A stretch of 64,000 nucleotides of DNA from Edaphobacter dinghuensis (GCF_014640335.1 NZ_BMGT01000001.1:930001-994000), one strand, 5' to 3'; counted from the first letter of the stretch, positions 7,240 to 16,561 are shown. Notes: generated by a model not told the origin, from the sequence alone. A program made the numbers and translations.

Positions 7240-9954
7240 ATGAAGATACTTCATGCCTCGGCGGCGTGCGCGATACTGCTGTGCTTAAATCTGTCGGCGC
7301 AGACCCCGTGCAGCGGCTCCAAAGTGGCCGGCACCGTACGAGACACCACGGGTGCAATCATCCCCGGAGCCAGCGTCACGCTTGACGGAGGTGAGACAAC
7401 GCAGAGTGGCGATGCCGGTCAGTTTCGATTTGCCTGTGCCGCCGCCGGTCAGCACGACCTGCAAGTCAGCGCCACCAGCTTCGCGGCCAAAGATATCAAA
7501 GTGCATGTACCGCAACCCAAGACAGAACTGGTCGTTATTCTGCAGCCCGAAGATGTGACTACGTCCGTCAACGTCGGCGAAGACAGCGGCAATGAAGTAA
7601 ACGCCGCGGCCAGCGGCACCTCTCAAACCATTGCAGGTGATCAGCTCAGCACGCTCGCCGACGATCCCGACGACCTTAAGCGCGAGCTGCAACAACTGGC
7701 CGCGACCAGCGGTGGCCTCGCCGCCAACACCACCATCACCGTGGACGGCTTCCAAAGCTCTGCGCCGCTTCCGCCTAAGAGCTCTATCGCGTACATCAAG
7801 GTCAATCCCGACCTCTTCTCCGCAGAGTATCGTCAGCCACCGTTCGACGGCGGTCGCGTCGAGGTCTACACCAGGCCCGGTCAAAGCGTATTTCACGGCG
7901 CACTCTTCACCACCAACGGCAGCCCCTGGATGAACGCCCGCGATCCCTTTTCCACCAGCCGCGCAGCACTGGGTAAGCAGCGTTACGGCTTCGAATTGAA
8001 CGGCCCGGTGCGCAAAAAAGGTAGTGACTTCGCGCTCACATTAGAGCACCGCACTATCGACAACTATGCCGTCGTCAACGCCATTACACTCGACGACCAG
8101 GGCAACCAGCAAAACACCATCGCCAACGTCGCCGCGCCGCAGCAGCTCTGGCTGGCAACAGCGCGTCTCGGCTGGCAGCTCAACGAGAAGAACACCTTCA
8201 CCACCTCGTATAACGGCAACGTCAATCATTCGCAGAACGTAGGCGTCGGCGGAACATCCTTGGCTGAGACCGGCTACAGCAGCGGAACCTACGACCACAC
8301 CCTGCGCCTGTTGAACGTCACCACCGTCTCACCCAAGCTGATGCATGAGGCGCGTCTCGCCTTCGACTGGACCGGCGAGACCGATGTGCCCAGTGCGACA
8401 ACGCCACAGGTACAGGTTGCAGGCGCCTTCACCAGCGGCGGCGCGTCCATCGGCCAGCAGCGGCTGCACACCTTTGAGATCGAGGCCGACGACGACGCCA
8501 TCCTCAGCACAGCGAAGCATCTGCTCAAGATCGGCACGCAGTTCAAGATGTATAACGTGAGCGATCAGCTCACCACAAACTTCAACGGCCTCTATACCTT
8601 CGGCGGCGGCAGCGCGCCTGTGCTCGATGCCAGCGGCAACCCCATCCCCGGCCAGACCGAGATCATCTCAGGCCTCGAGCAATATCGCCGTGCTAAGCTC
8701 GGCCTCGCTGGCGGAACACCCACAGCCTTCAACAACGTAACCGGAACTCCGCAGGTCAACTTCACCCAGGTACGCAACGCGCTCTACATTCAGGACACGT
8801 GGAAGGTACGGCCAAAGCTGCAAATCGCCATGGGCTTCCGCTACTACTTGCAAACCTCACCGCTCACCATGAACGGAGCCACGCCGCGCCTCGGCATCGC
8901 ATGGTCGCCCGATAAAAAGGAGAAGTGGCAACTGCACGCGCACATCGGCCTCTTCACCGGACAGTACGGAACCTCCGACTACCAGGAGCTGCAACGCGAA
9001 GACGGCGTCCATCGCATCACCAGCACCGTCTACAACCCCATCTACAACGATCCCTTCGACGGCGCGACCGTCATCCACTCCATCCGCCAGGCCTCGCCGC
9101 ACCTGCAAAACATCACCTATGTGATCGATAATCTGGGCGGCACCCACACCTTCCCGCACGGTTGGTCAGTCAACACCGACGTCTACTGGGGCCGCATCTG
9201 GAACTATACGCGCACCCTCAACATCAACTCACCGCTCAACGATAACCCTACCGGTCCGCGTCCAATCGCACCTAATCTCAACATCCTGCAGGCCGCCAAC
9301 AGTGGTCAGGGCAAAGCCAACGTGGAGTTCTTCGGTATCAACCAGCATGAGCTGAAGCACCTAAACTTCTTCTTCGGTGCCGTCCGCGTCGACCTGATCG
9401 ACAACACCAACGACGACACTTTCTTTACTCCGCAGAGCTCGCGCACAGACGCAGGTGAGTTCGCGCCGCGAAACGGTCAGGGCCGCTGGCAGATCTTCGG
9501 CAACGGAATGCTTAAGTTGCCGGAGAAGCTCCAGCTGAGCACCAACCTGCAAGTCCAGAGCGGCATCCCCTACAACATCACCACCGGCTTCGACAACAAC
9601 GGCGACGGTAACTTCAACGACCGTCCACAGTACGCTCCCGCGGGCGATCCCAATGCTATCCCCACGCAATGGGGGCTGTTGGTGTCGAGCGGAGGCATCG
9701 GTGCCTTTCCACGTAATGCTGGACGAACTCCGTGGACGGTTCATATGGACACGAACATCGAGCGCAAGTTCCAGCTGAACAACCCCAAGGCTGACCATCC
9801 GCAGTCGTTGACGTTCAACGTGCGCAGTTCAAACCTGCTCAACCACGAAAACGTCACCAGCGTAGGCGGTGTCCTCGGTTCCCCGCTCTTTGGTCGTCCC
9901 TATGCAGCAGATAACGGTCGCCGCGTCGAGGCAGGTGTACGCTACAGCTTCTAA
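7240..9954 (+). CDS. TonB-dependent receptor, Oar-like, with carboxypeptidase-regulatory-like domain
   Basis: An outer membrane protein of 904 residues. A signal peptide (MKILHASAACAILLCLNLSAQ) is followed by an Ig-like carboxypeptidase regulatory domain at about residues 25-105 (KVAGTVRDTTGAIIPGASVTL), a short plug-like region, and a long beta-barrel ending in the aromatic tail GVRYSF. Such Oar-like receptors are greatly expanded in Acidobacteria and are thought to import oligomeric or chelated nutrients using TonB energy. ATG 7240 is preceded by AAAGG. A TonB-like protein is encoded 6 kb downstream. No specific substrate can be read from the sequence. It is shorter than the 1183-residue receptor near 28-31 kb. 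Confidence 0.87.
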   Translation: MKILHASAACAILLCLNLSAQTPCSGSKVAGTVRDTTGAIIPGASVTLDGGETTQSGDAGQFRFACAAAGQHDLQVSATSFAAKDIKVHVPQPKTELVVILQPEDVTTSVNVGEDSGNEVNAAASGTSQTIAGDQLSTLADDPDDLKRELQQLAATSGGLAANTTITVDGFQSSAPLPPKSSIAYIKVNPDLFSAEYRQPPFDGGRVEVYTRPGQSVFHGALFTTNGSPWMNARDPFSTSRAALGKQRYGFELNGPVRKKGSDFALTLEHRTIDNYAVVNAITLDDQGNQQNTIANVAAPQQLWLATARLGWQLNEKNTFTTSYNGNVNHSQNVGVGGTSLAETGYSSGTYDHTLRLLNVTTVSPKLMHEARLAFDWTGETDVPSATTPQVQVAGAFTSGGASIGQQRLHTFEIEADDDAILSTAKHLLKIGTQFKMYNVSDQLTTNFNGLYTFGGGSAPVLDASGNPIPGQTEIISGLEQYRRAKLGLAGGTPTAFNNVTGTPQVNFTQVRNALYIQDTWKVRPKLQIAMGFRYYLQTSPLTMNGATPRLGIAWSPDKKEKWQLHAHIGLFTGQYGTSDYQELQREDGVHRITSTVYNPIYNDPFDGATVIHSIRQASPHLQNITYVIDNLGGTHTFPHGWSVNTDVYWGRIWNYTRTLNINSPLNDNPTGPRPIAPNLNILQAANSGQGKANVEFFGINQHELKHLNFFFGAVRVDLIDNTNDDTFFTPQSSRTDAGEFAPRNGQGRWQIFGNGMLKLPEKLQLSTNLQVQSGIPYNITTGFDNNGDGNFNDRPQYAPAGDPNAIPTQWGLLVSSGGIGAFPRNAGRTPWTVHMDTNIERKFQLNNPKADHPQSLTFNVRSSNLLNHENVTSVGGVLGSPLFGRPYAADNGRRVEAGVRYSF

Positions 9955-11235
9955 TCAGCCGATGATGCGCTCCGATGTTATCTTCCACCCACCATCGACG
10001 AGCTTCAGCTTGAGCTGCGTCTTGAGGTGCTGCTCCTCGATGGTCGATGAGGGAAGCTCTACGGTGATGTGTTTGATGAGGGTAACGACAGCGTTCGTCG
10101 GTGTCTCTTTCTCCACCACGACCTTTTCGGCCTTAAACGTAATCGGTCCTTTTCGGCTATCAATCTCGGACTGCTTGTCTTTGAGTAGCTGTTCTTTGCT
10201 GACTCCCGCACTGAGAAAATAGCGGTCGAGGGGAGTCGCATAAAACGAGAGTTGAGACTCTACATCGCTCGTGCCCATTGCGGCAGCCCACGCTTCGACC
10301 CATGCCTTGATATCTCTGGGCATCGCAGCAGGCACGGGTGGCGCTGATACGGCGGGTGCGGGTGGCGCTGGAGGCACCTTTGCCGCGGCGGTGTCTTCTG
10401 CGCTGGGGACACTGGCTTGCACCTCTGATTTTGATGCCAAGAGATTTTGCAATGCAGCGCGACGCTGCACAAAGTAGCCTGCGACAACCAGAAGAAGGAC
10501 CAGCACAGGCAGCAGCAATAGAGTTATGGAGCGCGCCTTCTTGTCCGAGACTTCTCCTATCTTCGTTAAAGGTGGAGTAGGTAAAGTAGGGGGAGTAGAT
10601 GGACTAGATGGAGTAGATAAGGATTGGCGCGCTGCGATCAATACAGGCTCGTCGCTCTTCGATTCAGGCTTTGGCTCCGGCTCTGATCTCGGCTCTAGCT
10701 CGATGGAGGATTCGGTGGCTGGCCGTGCCGGAATACTTGGCTCGTGCTCCACCGGCGGAAGAGGTTCCGGTTCCACATCGACGGGAGCAGGCGAAGTTAT
10801 TTCGGCGATGATTGGTGCCATCGTGTCGACGGCAGCGACCGGCTCCGGCTCGTCGGCCTGTGATGTCTCTGAGTCTGGTTTGGAAGAGATCAACTCGGAG
10901 GAGATGACATCGCAATTGAGCTCGGTCCTCAGGGATGTAAACGCCCGCTCGATCTTGGAGCGAACGATATCTCCTTGGGAGATGTCACCCACCAGGGCAG
11001 AGGCCAGAAAGTTTGCATCGATATGGAGCGCGGTGGCAGTTGGCCGAGATGCCGCTTGAACGATGGTCTTGTCATTGCGATTCATCGTCCGGAACGAAGG
11101 TCCGAGGCCGTAGACGGTAAGTTCATCTCCATCGCGGACGGTCTCAAGCGAGACTTCGCGGAGAGAATGCTCCAGCGTGCGTAGAACCAGGTCGACGTCC
11201 GGATGCTCCACAATTTCATCGAGTTGAAGTTTCAC
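9955..11235 (-). CDS. Single-pass membrane protein with NTF2-like C-terminal domain
   Basis: A 426-residue protein starting at GTG. The N-terminal 110 residues form a small soluble domain (MKLQLDEIVEHPDVDLVLRT) of no family I recognise. A long acidic, proline/serine-rich linker follows (residues about 115-220), then one membrane segment (SITLLLLPVLVLLLVVAGYF), a second Ala/Pro-rich linker, and a C-terminal NTF2/SnoaL-like domain of about 120 residues (DIKAWVEAWAAAMGTSDVESQLSFY to the end). NTF2-like tails of this type occur at the end of TonB/SPOR- or peptidoglycan-associated proteins. The gene ends directly against the stop of the convergent receptor gene. The linker DNA at 10569-10620 carries short tandem GGAGTAGAT-like repeats. 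Function unknown. Confidence 0.72.
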   Translation of the reverse strand: MKLQLDEIVEHPDVDLVLRTLEHSLREVSLETVRDGDELTVYGLGPSFRTMNRNDKTIVQAASRPTATALHIDANFLASALVGDISQGDIVRSKIERAFTSLRTELNCDVISSELISSKPDSETSQADEPEPVAAVDTMAPIIAEITSPAPVDVEPEPLPPVEHEPSIPARPATESSIELEPRSEPEPKPESKSDEPVLIAARQSLSTPSSPSTPPTLPTPPLTKIGEVSDKKARSITLLLLPVLVLLLVVAGYFVQRRAALQNLLASKSEVQASVPSAEDTAAAKVPPAPPAPAVSAPPVPAAMPRDIKAWVEAWAAAMGTSDVESQLSFYATPLDRYFLSAGVSKEQLLKDKQSEIDSRKGPITFKAEKVVVEKETPTNAVVTLIKHITVELPSSTIEEQHLKTQLKLKLVDGGWKITSERIIG

Positions 11236-11434
11236 GAAAACTCTCTTTTATGGTCTTCAAAGATATAAAGGGTTTGGGCGAAGCAAGCAACAGATACGCA
11301 GACACGTTGCGGCGCAAGATGCGTCGAGACGGCTTGATGCTCCTCTTCATCCACCCCAGGCCCTGAAATCTTGACCGCGCTCTTTCAAAAGCCGACAATC
11401 GAGATCACAGCTTTTCCTGAAACAGAGGTTCATC

Positions 11435-11983
11435 ATGGTCGCCTATCTCGTTCTGCTCTTTGCCGTCTTCAGCCGCTTGCTGCCGCACCTGTTCCACACC
11501 ACCGCCATCGGTTTTACCGCGGTCGGCGGCGGTCTTCTCTACTTCGGAGCGCGCCGCAGCCGCTGGCAGGCCATCATCGCTGTCCTTGCCTTAATGGGAG
11601 TCGACTACTACCTCACCGTCTTTGCCTATGGCTATGCCTTCCACACCAGCGCCTATCTCGTCACTTGGATCTGGTACGGCGCGATCTGCCTGCTGGGGCA
11701 CCAGATGTTGAGCGGCAAGCCCTCGGTTCTGCGCGTGACTGCTGGCGTTCTGGCTTCGGCTACGTCGTTCTTTATCTTCAGCAACCTGGCTGTCTGGATG
11801 GGCAGCATCATGTATCCGCACACGGCTGCCGGTCTCAGCGCCTGCTATATCGCGGCCATCCCCTTTTATGCCAATGATTTGATCTCCACCGCCATCACCG
11901 CAGGGGCTCTTTTTGGCCTTCCCGCTCTGGTTCGGAGCATCGCCCAGACCATGGACGAGATGCACGGCAACCACATCGCCTAA
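11435..11983 (+). CDS. Multi-pass membrane protein, DUF6580-like
   Basis: A 182-residue hydrophobic protein with about five membrane segments. The N-terminal part (VLLFAVFSRLLPH followed by FTAVGGGLLYFGARR) matches the DUF6580 pattern as I remember it; these proteins are of unknown function and resemble small membrane-embedded ECF-type or quorum-independent integral proteins. AGAGG lies seven bases before the ATG. The gene is followed by a hairpin terminator and is convergent with the dedA-like gene. Nothing in the context fixes a role. Confidence 0.7.
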   Translation: MVAYLVLLFAVFSRLLPHLFHTTAIGFTAVGGGLLYFGARRSRWQAIIAVLALMGVDYYLTVFAYGYAFHTSAYLVTWIWYGAICLLGHQMLSGKPSVLRVTAGVLASATSFFIFSNLAVWMGSIMYPHTAAGLSACYIAAIPFYANDLISTAITAGALFGLPALVRSIAQTMDEMHGNHIA

Positions 11984-12009
11984 GATCAAACTCTTCTATA
12001 AAGAAAACG

Positions 12010-12030
12010 GGGCTGCGAACTTCGCAGCCC
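12010..12030 (+). terminator. Intrinsic terminator between convergent genes
   Basis: GGGCTGCG (12010-12017) pairs with CGCAGCCC (12023-12030) around a five-base loop, 26 bases after the DUF6580-like gene. A T-rich run with CATTTT follows. It lies before the stop of the convergent dedA-like gene and could serve both. Confidence 0.75.
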
Positions 12031-12130
12031 TGTTCCCATTTTGGGACAACTCTGTGCAATGAAATGGCAATTTCGTCACTTACCTTGTGACTGCACAAAC
12101 CGTACGACACACCGGGGCGCTAAGCGGTGA

Positions 12131-12787
12131 CTACTCCGAGGGGCTGTCTTCTGCCGGAAACTGTGTTCCCCGCCGCTTTGCGAAGAGCTTGCGAACGATG
12201 AAAAATACCAGCAATCCGACAATAATTCCAATAAAACCAAGCACATAGCCAAGATGCTCATGAAAGGCCACGCCGATAGTACTGAGAATGGCGGGTCCGT
12301 AGAGGAGGGTGATCAGTCCTTCCAGACCAAAGCGCACAAACTTACCGGCAAAGATCGCGCCAAAGTACAGCAGCGGCTTCATCTCAAAGACACCCGCCGC
12401 GAACTCGATTACTTTCACCGGCATAGGAGGGGGCATCATCGCCGGAATCATGATCGCCAGAAACTCCTGCCGCTCAAACTTATCGCGCAAGGCCTCGTAG
12501 CGATGCCGATTAATGCGCTTCAGCAGGAAGAGCTCGCCTCCGGCACGGCCAAAGTAGTAAGGGACCATGCTTCCGATGGCTGAGCCCATGGCAGCCATCA
12601 GGCAGTAAAGAAGGAACTTATCGTGATCGTGCGCCACGTAGTCGATCACCAGCGCATCGATCGGCACGGGAATCGAAGACGTATCGACGATCGCCAGCGC
12701 GCCTAGTCCCCAGGCTCCCAAAGGCTTCATCAGGACAAGCAGCGCGGTGTTCAGCTTATGAAAGAGTGCAACCGGATGGATTTTCAC
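12131..12787 (-). CDS. DedA/VTT-family membrane protein
   Basis: A 218-residue membrane protein of the SNARE-associated/VTT superfamily (YqaA/DedA-like). Visible features are the amphipathic entry IVDTSSIPVPIDALV, the glycine-rich AAMGSAIGSMVPYYFGRAGG, the conserved MIPAMMPPPMPVKVIEFAAGVFEM motif and a final membrane helix (YVLGFIGIIVGLLVFFIV) with a basic tail. DedA-family members in general act in membrane lipid handling, such as flipping undecaprenyl phosphate or phosphatidylethanolamine, but the substrate here is not known. Start is GTG with AAGG upstream. The gene follows the MogA/MoaB gene by 14 bases on the same strand, so they are probably one transcript. Confidence 0.85.
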   Translation of the reverse strand: MKIHPVALFHKLNTALLVLMKPLGAWGLGALAIVDTSSIPVPIDALVIDYVAHDHDKFLLYCLMAAMGSAIGSMVPYYFGRAGGELFLLKRINRHRYEALRDKFERQEFLAIMIPAMMPPPMPVKVIEFAAGVFEMKPLLYFGAIFAGKFVRFGLEGLITLLYGPAILSTIGVAFHEHLGYVLGFIGIIVGLLVFFIVRKLFAKRRGTQFPAEDSPSE

Positions 12788-12801
12788 GAGGAAACCTTAT
12801 T

Positions 12802-13314
12802 CTATCCTGCATTGGACGCAAGATGCGCCGTGTCTCCCGCCAACAGAGCCAGGGCATGCGGCAGCAGCGGAAGCACCGATCGCAGCGAGCTCTCCGCCCC
12901 TGCTGGACTTCCCGGCAGATTCACAACCAGAGTCTTTCCTGTAATCCCACAAACTGCACGACTAAGCGCCGCGAATGGAGTGTGTTGCAGGCCATCAGCC
13001 CGCATCCGTTCCGCTATGCCCTCAACCAGCCGCTCGCACACCAGCCGGGTAGCGTCCGGGGTCACGTCCCGTGCCGCCAGCCCTGTCCCTCCGGTGGTGA
13101 CAATCAGCTGCGCATTACGCGCATAGTGCCGCAGGGCCGTGATGATTGCATCCATCTCATCGGGCAGGATTCGCATGGATACTGCACTAATTCCAGCGGC
13201 CTTCAGCAACCGGGCGACGGCTGGCCCGGAGACATCGACCTGTTCGCCCCTGGAGCAGCGATCGCTGACCGTGAGCACAACCGCACGTGTATCGGCAGAA
13301 AACCCTTGATTCAC
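12802..13314 (-). CDS. MogA/MoaB-family molybdopterin biosynthesis protein
   Basis: A 170-residue MoCF-domain protein. The motif VTTGGTGLAARDVTPDAT and the preceding LTVSDRCSRGEQVDVSGP are the family signature, including the acidic and serine/threonine residues that contact molybdopterin and ATP. MogA adenylates molybdopterin before metal insertion; MoaB is a close relative with overlapping roles, and the two cannot be separated here. Start is GTG. The gene is first in a two-gene unit with the dedA-like gene. No other molybdenum cofactor genes lie in the window. Confidence 0.88.
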   Translation of the reverse strand: MNQGFSADTRAVVLTVSDRCSRGEQVDVSGPAVARLLKAAGISAVSMRILPDEMDAIITALRHYARNAQLIVTTGGTGLAARDVTPDATRLVCERLVEGIAERMRADGLQHTPFAALSRAVCGITGKTLVVNLPGSPAGAESSLRSVLPLLPHALALLAGDTAHLASNAG

Positions 13315-13467
13315 CCGTACAGTTTACGGCGCAGACCTCCTGCGACCAAGTCCATCGCTCTAAACAATGAGAAAATAGAAAGAACTGTGCAATCCAGGTT
13401 CATTTCCTGGTCAATCATCTTCTGAGGCGCAACTTTCACTCCGTGGAGCCGTCTCAACACATAATCA

Positions 13468-14490
13468 ATGCCACCTGTCGAAACACCGCCTCATTCCGTC
13501 CCGCCGCCAACTACACCGGTCAAGGTGCGCTCCGGACGTTTCGGCGAACTCGAAGAACACGAACTCATCCATCTGCTTGATTCGCTGGATGACGAGCGCT
13601 CCCGCGCCCGCTTCCGCGAGTCCATCTATATCTCCGTTATCGTCTATCTTGCCCTGGCATGGTTCCTCTTCTATGGCCCGCGCGTCATCTTCCACCAGCC
13701 CCGTGTCATCGATCCGATGTCGGTTCTCAAAGAGCGGGACAAGAACATCACCTATCTCAATACGCCAAGCGACATCTCGAAGGCGCTGCCGCAAAAGCCG
13801 GTCAAGACGCCAAAGCCGACGATCGATCAAAAGACGTTAAAGCAGCTTCAGGCCATGGAGAAAGCGCGACCTGCCCCGGCCCCTCCCGCTCCAACCCCCG
13901 CGCCGGCAGCGCAACAACCTGCGCCGCAGCAGGCCCGGCAGCAGACTCCTCCAACCCCGCAGCCGCAGCCAATTCACCCCCAGCAGGATGCGATTGTCGA
14001 CGCTCCGAAGCCCGCGCCTACGCGGCCAAACTTCGGCAACCCGAATCAGAGTGCCGGTGAGACCATCCGCAATGCGGCTCAGGCAGCAGCACAAAATCGT
14101 GGTGATGGCGACTTTGGCACCGGCATCCCCGTAGCGCATCAGGGCCTCAACACCGGCGTCGACATCCTCTCCGATACCATGGGGGTCGACTTTAACCCCT
14201 ACCTCAAGCGGATCATCTACGAGATCTACCACACCTGGCTTCCGCTCATCCCCGAGGAAGCGCGGCCTCCGCTCAACAAGCAGGGCGAAACCCTCATCCG
14301 TTTCACCATCTTGCCTGACGGCCGCATCGGGGCCATGACCCTCGACGGCTCCACGCACGACCAGGCCATCGACCGCGCTGCCTGGGGCTCCATCACAGGA
14401 GTAGGCCAGTTCCCGCCGCTGCCCAAGGAGTTCCACGGCCCGAACCTCGAGCTGCGCATCCACTACCTCGTCAATAAGAATCCCGAGTAG
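13468..14490 (+). CDS. TonB-like energy-transducing protein
   Basis: A 340-residue protein. After a cytoplasmic N-terminus of about 50 residues (FGELEEHELIHLLDSLDDE) there is one membrane segment (YISVIVYLALAWFLFYG, about residues 54-70), a long periplasmic Pro/Ala/Gln-rich linker (KARPAPAPPAPTPAPAAQQP and beyond), and a C-terminal TonB-like domain (about 245-340; GETLIRFTILPDGRIGAMTL and AWGSITGVGQFPPLPKEFHG). This is the ordinary shape of TonB, which links the proton motive force via ExbBD to outer membrane receptors. No exbB or exbD is adjacent. The unusually long cytoplasmic N-terminus is common in Acidobacteria. It is followed by a small membrane gene after six bases. Confidence 0.82.
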   Translation: MPPVETPPHSVPPPTTPVKVRSGRFGELEEHELIHLLDSLDDERSRARFRESIYISVIVYLALAWFLFYGPRVIFHQPRVIDPMSVLKERDKNITYLNTPSDISKALPQKPVKTPKPTIDQKTLKQLQAMEKARPAPAPPAPTPAPAAQQPAPQQARQQTPPTPQPQPIHPQQDAIVDAPKPAPTRPNFGNPNQSAGETIRNAAQAAAQNRGDGDFGTGIPVAHQGLNTGVDILSDTMGVDFNPYLKRIIYEIYHTWLPLIPEEARPPLNKQGETLIRFTILPDGRIGAMTLDGSTHDQAIDRAAWGSITGVGQFPPLPKEFHGPNLELRIHYLVNKNPE

Positions 14491-14496
14491 ACAGAC

Positions 14497-14655
14497 ATGC
14501 CCGCGCCTACCTCACAGCAGAGGCCGGAGCAGCCGCGACAGCAGGAGCGCCGCCGCCAGCTCCGTGCTCTGCTTCTGCTCGCAGCCGTCGTGCTCCTCTT
14601 CAGCCTGATTCGCGCACACCACGTCTTCACCCCCGGCTGGTGGCGGCTATGGTGA
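14497..14655 (+). CDS. Small single-pass membrane protein, coupled to miaA
   Basis: A 52-residue reading frame not previously obvious because of its size. It starts with ATG six bases after the tonB-like stop. Its sequence has a basic, Gln-rich N-terminus (PTSQQRPEQPRQQERRRQ), one membrane helix (LLLLAAVVLLFSLI), and an aromatic tail ending GWWRLW. The TGA stop lies inside the ATGGTGA that begins miaA, so the two genes overlap by seven bases, and translational coupling is likely. Positive charges before the helix suggest the N-terminus stays in the cytoplasm. The function is unknown; it may work with the TonB-like protein. Confidence 0.6.
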   Translation: MPAPTSQQRPEQPRQQERRRQLRALLLLAAVVLLFSLIRAHHVFTPGWWRLW

Positions 14656-15581
14656 TCAACCCGCTCATCGTTCTCGTCGGCCCCACCGCCAGCGGAAAGA
14701 CCTCGCTTGCGTTGCGTCTTGCCGAGGAATTCAACGGCGAGATCGTAAGCTGCGACTCGGTCGCCGTCTATCGCGAGATGGAGATCGGCACGGCCAAGCC
14801 ATCGCTCGAAGAGCGCTCCCTCATTCCGCATCACATGATCGACATCGCGTGGCCCGACGAGGCCTGTACCGCCGGAGACTACAGCCGACAGGCACGCGAA
14901 GCCCTCGCAGGCATCACCGAGCGCGGCCATCTCCCCATCGTCGCCGGTGGCACCGGCCTTTACCTCCGCGCTCTCATCGACGGCCTCTTCCCTTCACCGC
15001 CCACCCATCCCGGCCGTCGCGAAGTCCTTCGCCGTCGGGCTGAGACGCGCGGCCCAGCCTACCTTCATCGTCTGCTCACCCGCCTTGACCCGACCGCCGC
15101 CGCGGCCATCCATGCCAACGATGTCTCCAAAGTCGTTCGCGCCATCGAAGTATCGCTCGCCGCCAAACAGCCTTTGACCGAGCAATGGCAGAAGGGCCGC
15201 GATGCGCTCACCGGATACGAAATCCTTCGCCTCGGCCTCGAACCGCCCCGCCCGCTGCTCTACGAGCGCATCAACCAGCGTGCCGCGGCCATGTTCGACG
15301 GCGGCCTCATCGAAGAGACTGAGCGCCTCATCGAGCGATACGGCCGTGACTGCCGTCCGCTTACCTCGCTAGGGTATGCCGAGGCCGCAGCCGTTATCCG
15401 CAACGAGCTCACTCGCGAGCAGGCAGTCACACAGGCTCAGCAGGGGCATCGCAACTATGCCAAGCGCCAGGCTACCTGGTTCCGCCGCGATACCGAAATT
15501 CACTGGCTTAAAGGCTTTGGAAATCAACAAGATATCGTTGAGCAAGCCCATCAGCTCGTTTCCTTGCATCTCAACAAATAA
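14649..15581 (+). CDS. miaA: tRNA dimethylallyltransferase MiaA
   Basis: Transfers the dimethylallyl group to N6 of A37 in tRNAs that read codons starting with U. The 310-residue protein has the P-loop GPTASGKT (residues 11-18), the CDSVAVYREMEIGTAKPS motif, HHMIDI, and the conserved GGTGLYLRALIDGLF stretch, and ends with KRQATWFRRDTEIHWL. Length is typical. ATG 14649 was chosen because the conserved VGPTASGKT starts ten residues in and the codon overlaps the small upstream gene; an in-frame GTG at 14640 is an alternative. Confidence 0.95.
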   Translation: MVINPLIVLVGPTASGKTSLALRLAEEFNGEIVSCDSVAVYREMEIGTAKPSLEERSLIPHHMIDIAWPDEACTAGDYSRQAREALAGITERGHLPIVAGGTGLYLRALIDGLFPSPPTHPGRREVLRRRAETRGPAYLHRLLTRLDPTAAAAIHANDVSKVVRAIEVSLAAKQPLTEQWQKGRDALTGYEILRLGLEPPRPLLYERINQRAAAMFDGGLIEETERLIERYGRDCRPLTSLGYAEAAAVIRNELTREQAVTQAQQGHRNYAKRQATWFRRDTEIHWLKGFGNQQDIVEQAHQLVSLHLNK

Positions 15582-15610
15582 GTGCCACAAATTGAATGTA
15601 GGGAACATGC

Positions 15611-16561
15611 ATGGCTATGACATCGTCTGAGCGCCTTAGGCTCATCAAGACGGCAGTGATATTGGGAGTAGTTTTTATCGGCATCCAGTTTATTCGGCCA
15701 GAGTTGAAGAACCCTCCAGTAACGGCTGACCTTCAGGCGCCGCCGGAGGTGAAACAGATTCTCAAAACCTCGTGCTATAGCTGCCACTCGAACGAGACGA
15801 AGCTGCCATGGTTCGACGAGGTTGCGCCGGCATACTGGATTGCCACCAGCGATGTTAAAGAGGCGCGCAAGCACCTGAACTTCTCCGAGATCGGCAAACT
15901 TCGCGTCGCGCAGCAAAAAGGGCTTCTCTTCGAGGCCATCAGCAACATTCAAACCGGCGCAATGCCTCTGCCGTCGTATCGTCGCGTGCATCCCGGATCG
16001 AGAGTGACGCTGGCGCAGATGGCGGTATTGAAGTCATGGCTCAACCCACCGGCTCCAACCGGTGCAGCCAATACAAGCGCAGCCGACGCAGGCTACGAGC
16101 GATGGATTCAGGCAAGCAGCGTAGTCCCCGATGTGCATCCCTCTCCCAATGGCATCGAGTTCATGCCCGATTACAGAAACTGGAAGGTCATCAGCTGCAC
16201 CGACCGCTTCGACAACCACACCATGCGCGAGATCCTCGGCAACGACATCGCGGTTAAGGCCATCGCAGAAAACCACATCAACCCGTGGCCCGATGGAACT
16301 GCCTTCGCTAAGGTTGCGTGGCGGCAACTACCCGATGGCAAGGGCATCATCCGGACCGGAGCTTTTATCCAGGTAGAGTTCATGATTCGCGACAGCGACA
16401 AATACGCCTCCACCAAAGGCTGGGGATGGGCGAGATGGCGCGGAGCCGACCTCGTCCCTTATGGAAAAGACGCGGCCTTCACCAGTGAATGCATCAATTG
16501 CCATGCTCCGGTACGCAACAGCGACTATGTCTACACCCTGCCGATCGGAGGCCAGCAGTGA
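15611..16561 (+). CDS. Haem-binding domain plus cytochrome P460 protein
   Basis: A 316-residue exported cytochrome. One N-terminal membrane segment (TAVILGVVFIGIQFI) is followed by a haem-binding domain with CYSCH (Cys55, Cys58, His59) of the PF14376 type (ETKLPWFDEVAPAYW). A second domain, about residues 160-316, is cytochrome P460-like (NWKVISCTDRFDNHTMREILGN, then EFMIRDSDKYASTKGWGWARW) and carries CINCH (Cys294, Cys297, His298). Both haem sites are c-type motifs, so the protein should be periplasmic and hold two haems. The P460 fold in other bacteria oxidises hydroxylamine or handles nitric oxide; the activity here is not established. The stop overlaps the next gene by four bases. Confidence 0.83.
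   Translation: MAMTSSERLRLIKTAVILGVVFIGIQFIRPELKNPPVTADLQAPPEVKQILKTSCYSCHSNETKLPWFDEVAPAYWIATSDVKEARKHLNFSEIGKLRVAQQKGLLFEAISNIQTGAMPLPSYRRVHPGSRVTLAQMAVLKSWLNPPAPTGAANTSAADAGYERWIQASSVVPDVHPSPNGIEFMPDYRNWKVISCTDRFDNHTMREILGNDIAVKAIAENHINPWPDGTAFAKVAWRQLPDGKGIIRTGAFIQVEFMIRDSDKYASTKGWGWARWRGADLVPYGKDAAFTSECINCHAPVRNSDYVYTLPIGGQQ

Noticed and set aside
10569..10620. Tandem GGAGTAGAT-like repeats as a regulatory or mobile repeat
   Set aside because: They lie within a coding region and encode a Pro/Ser/Thr linker, so a coding explanation is enough.
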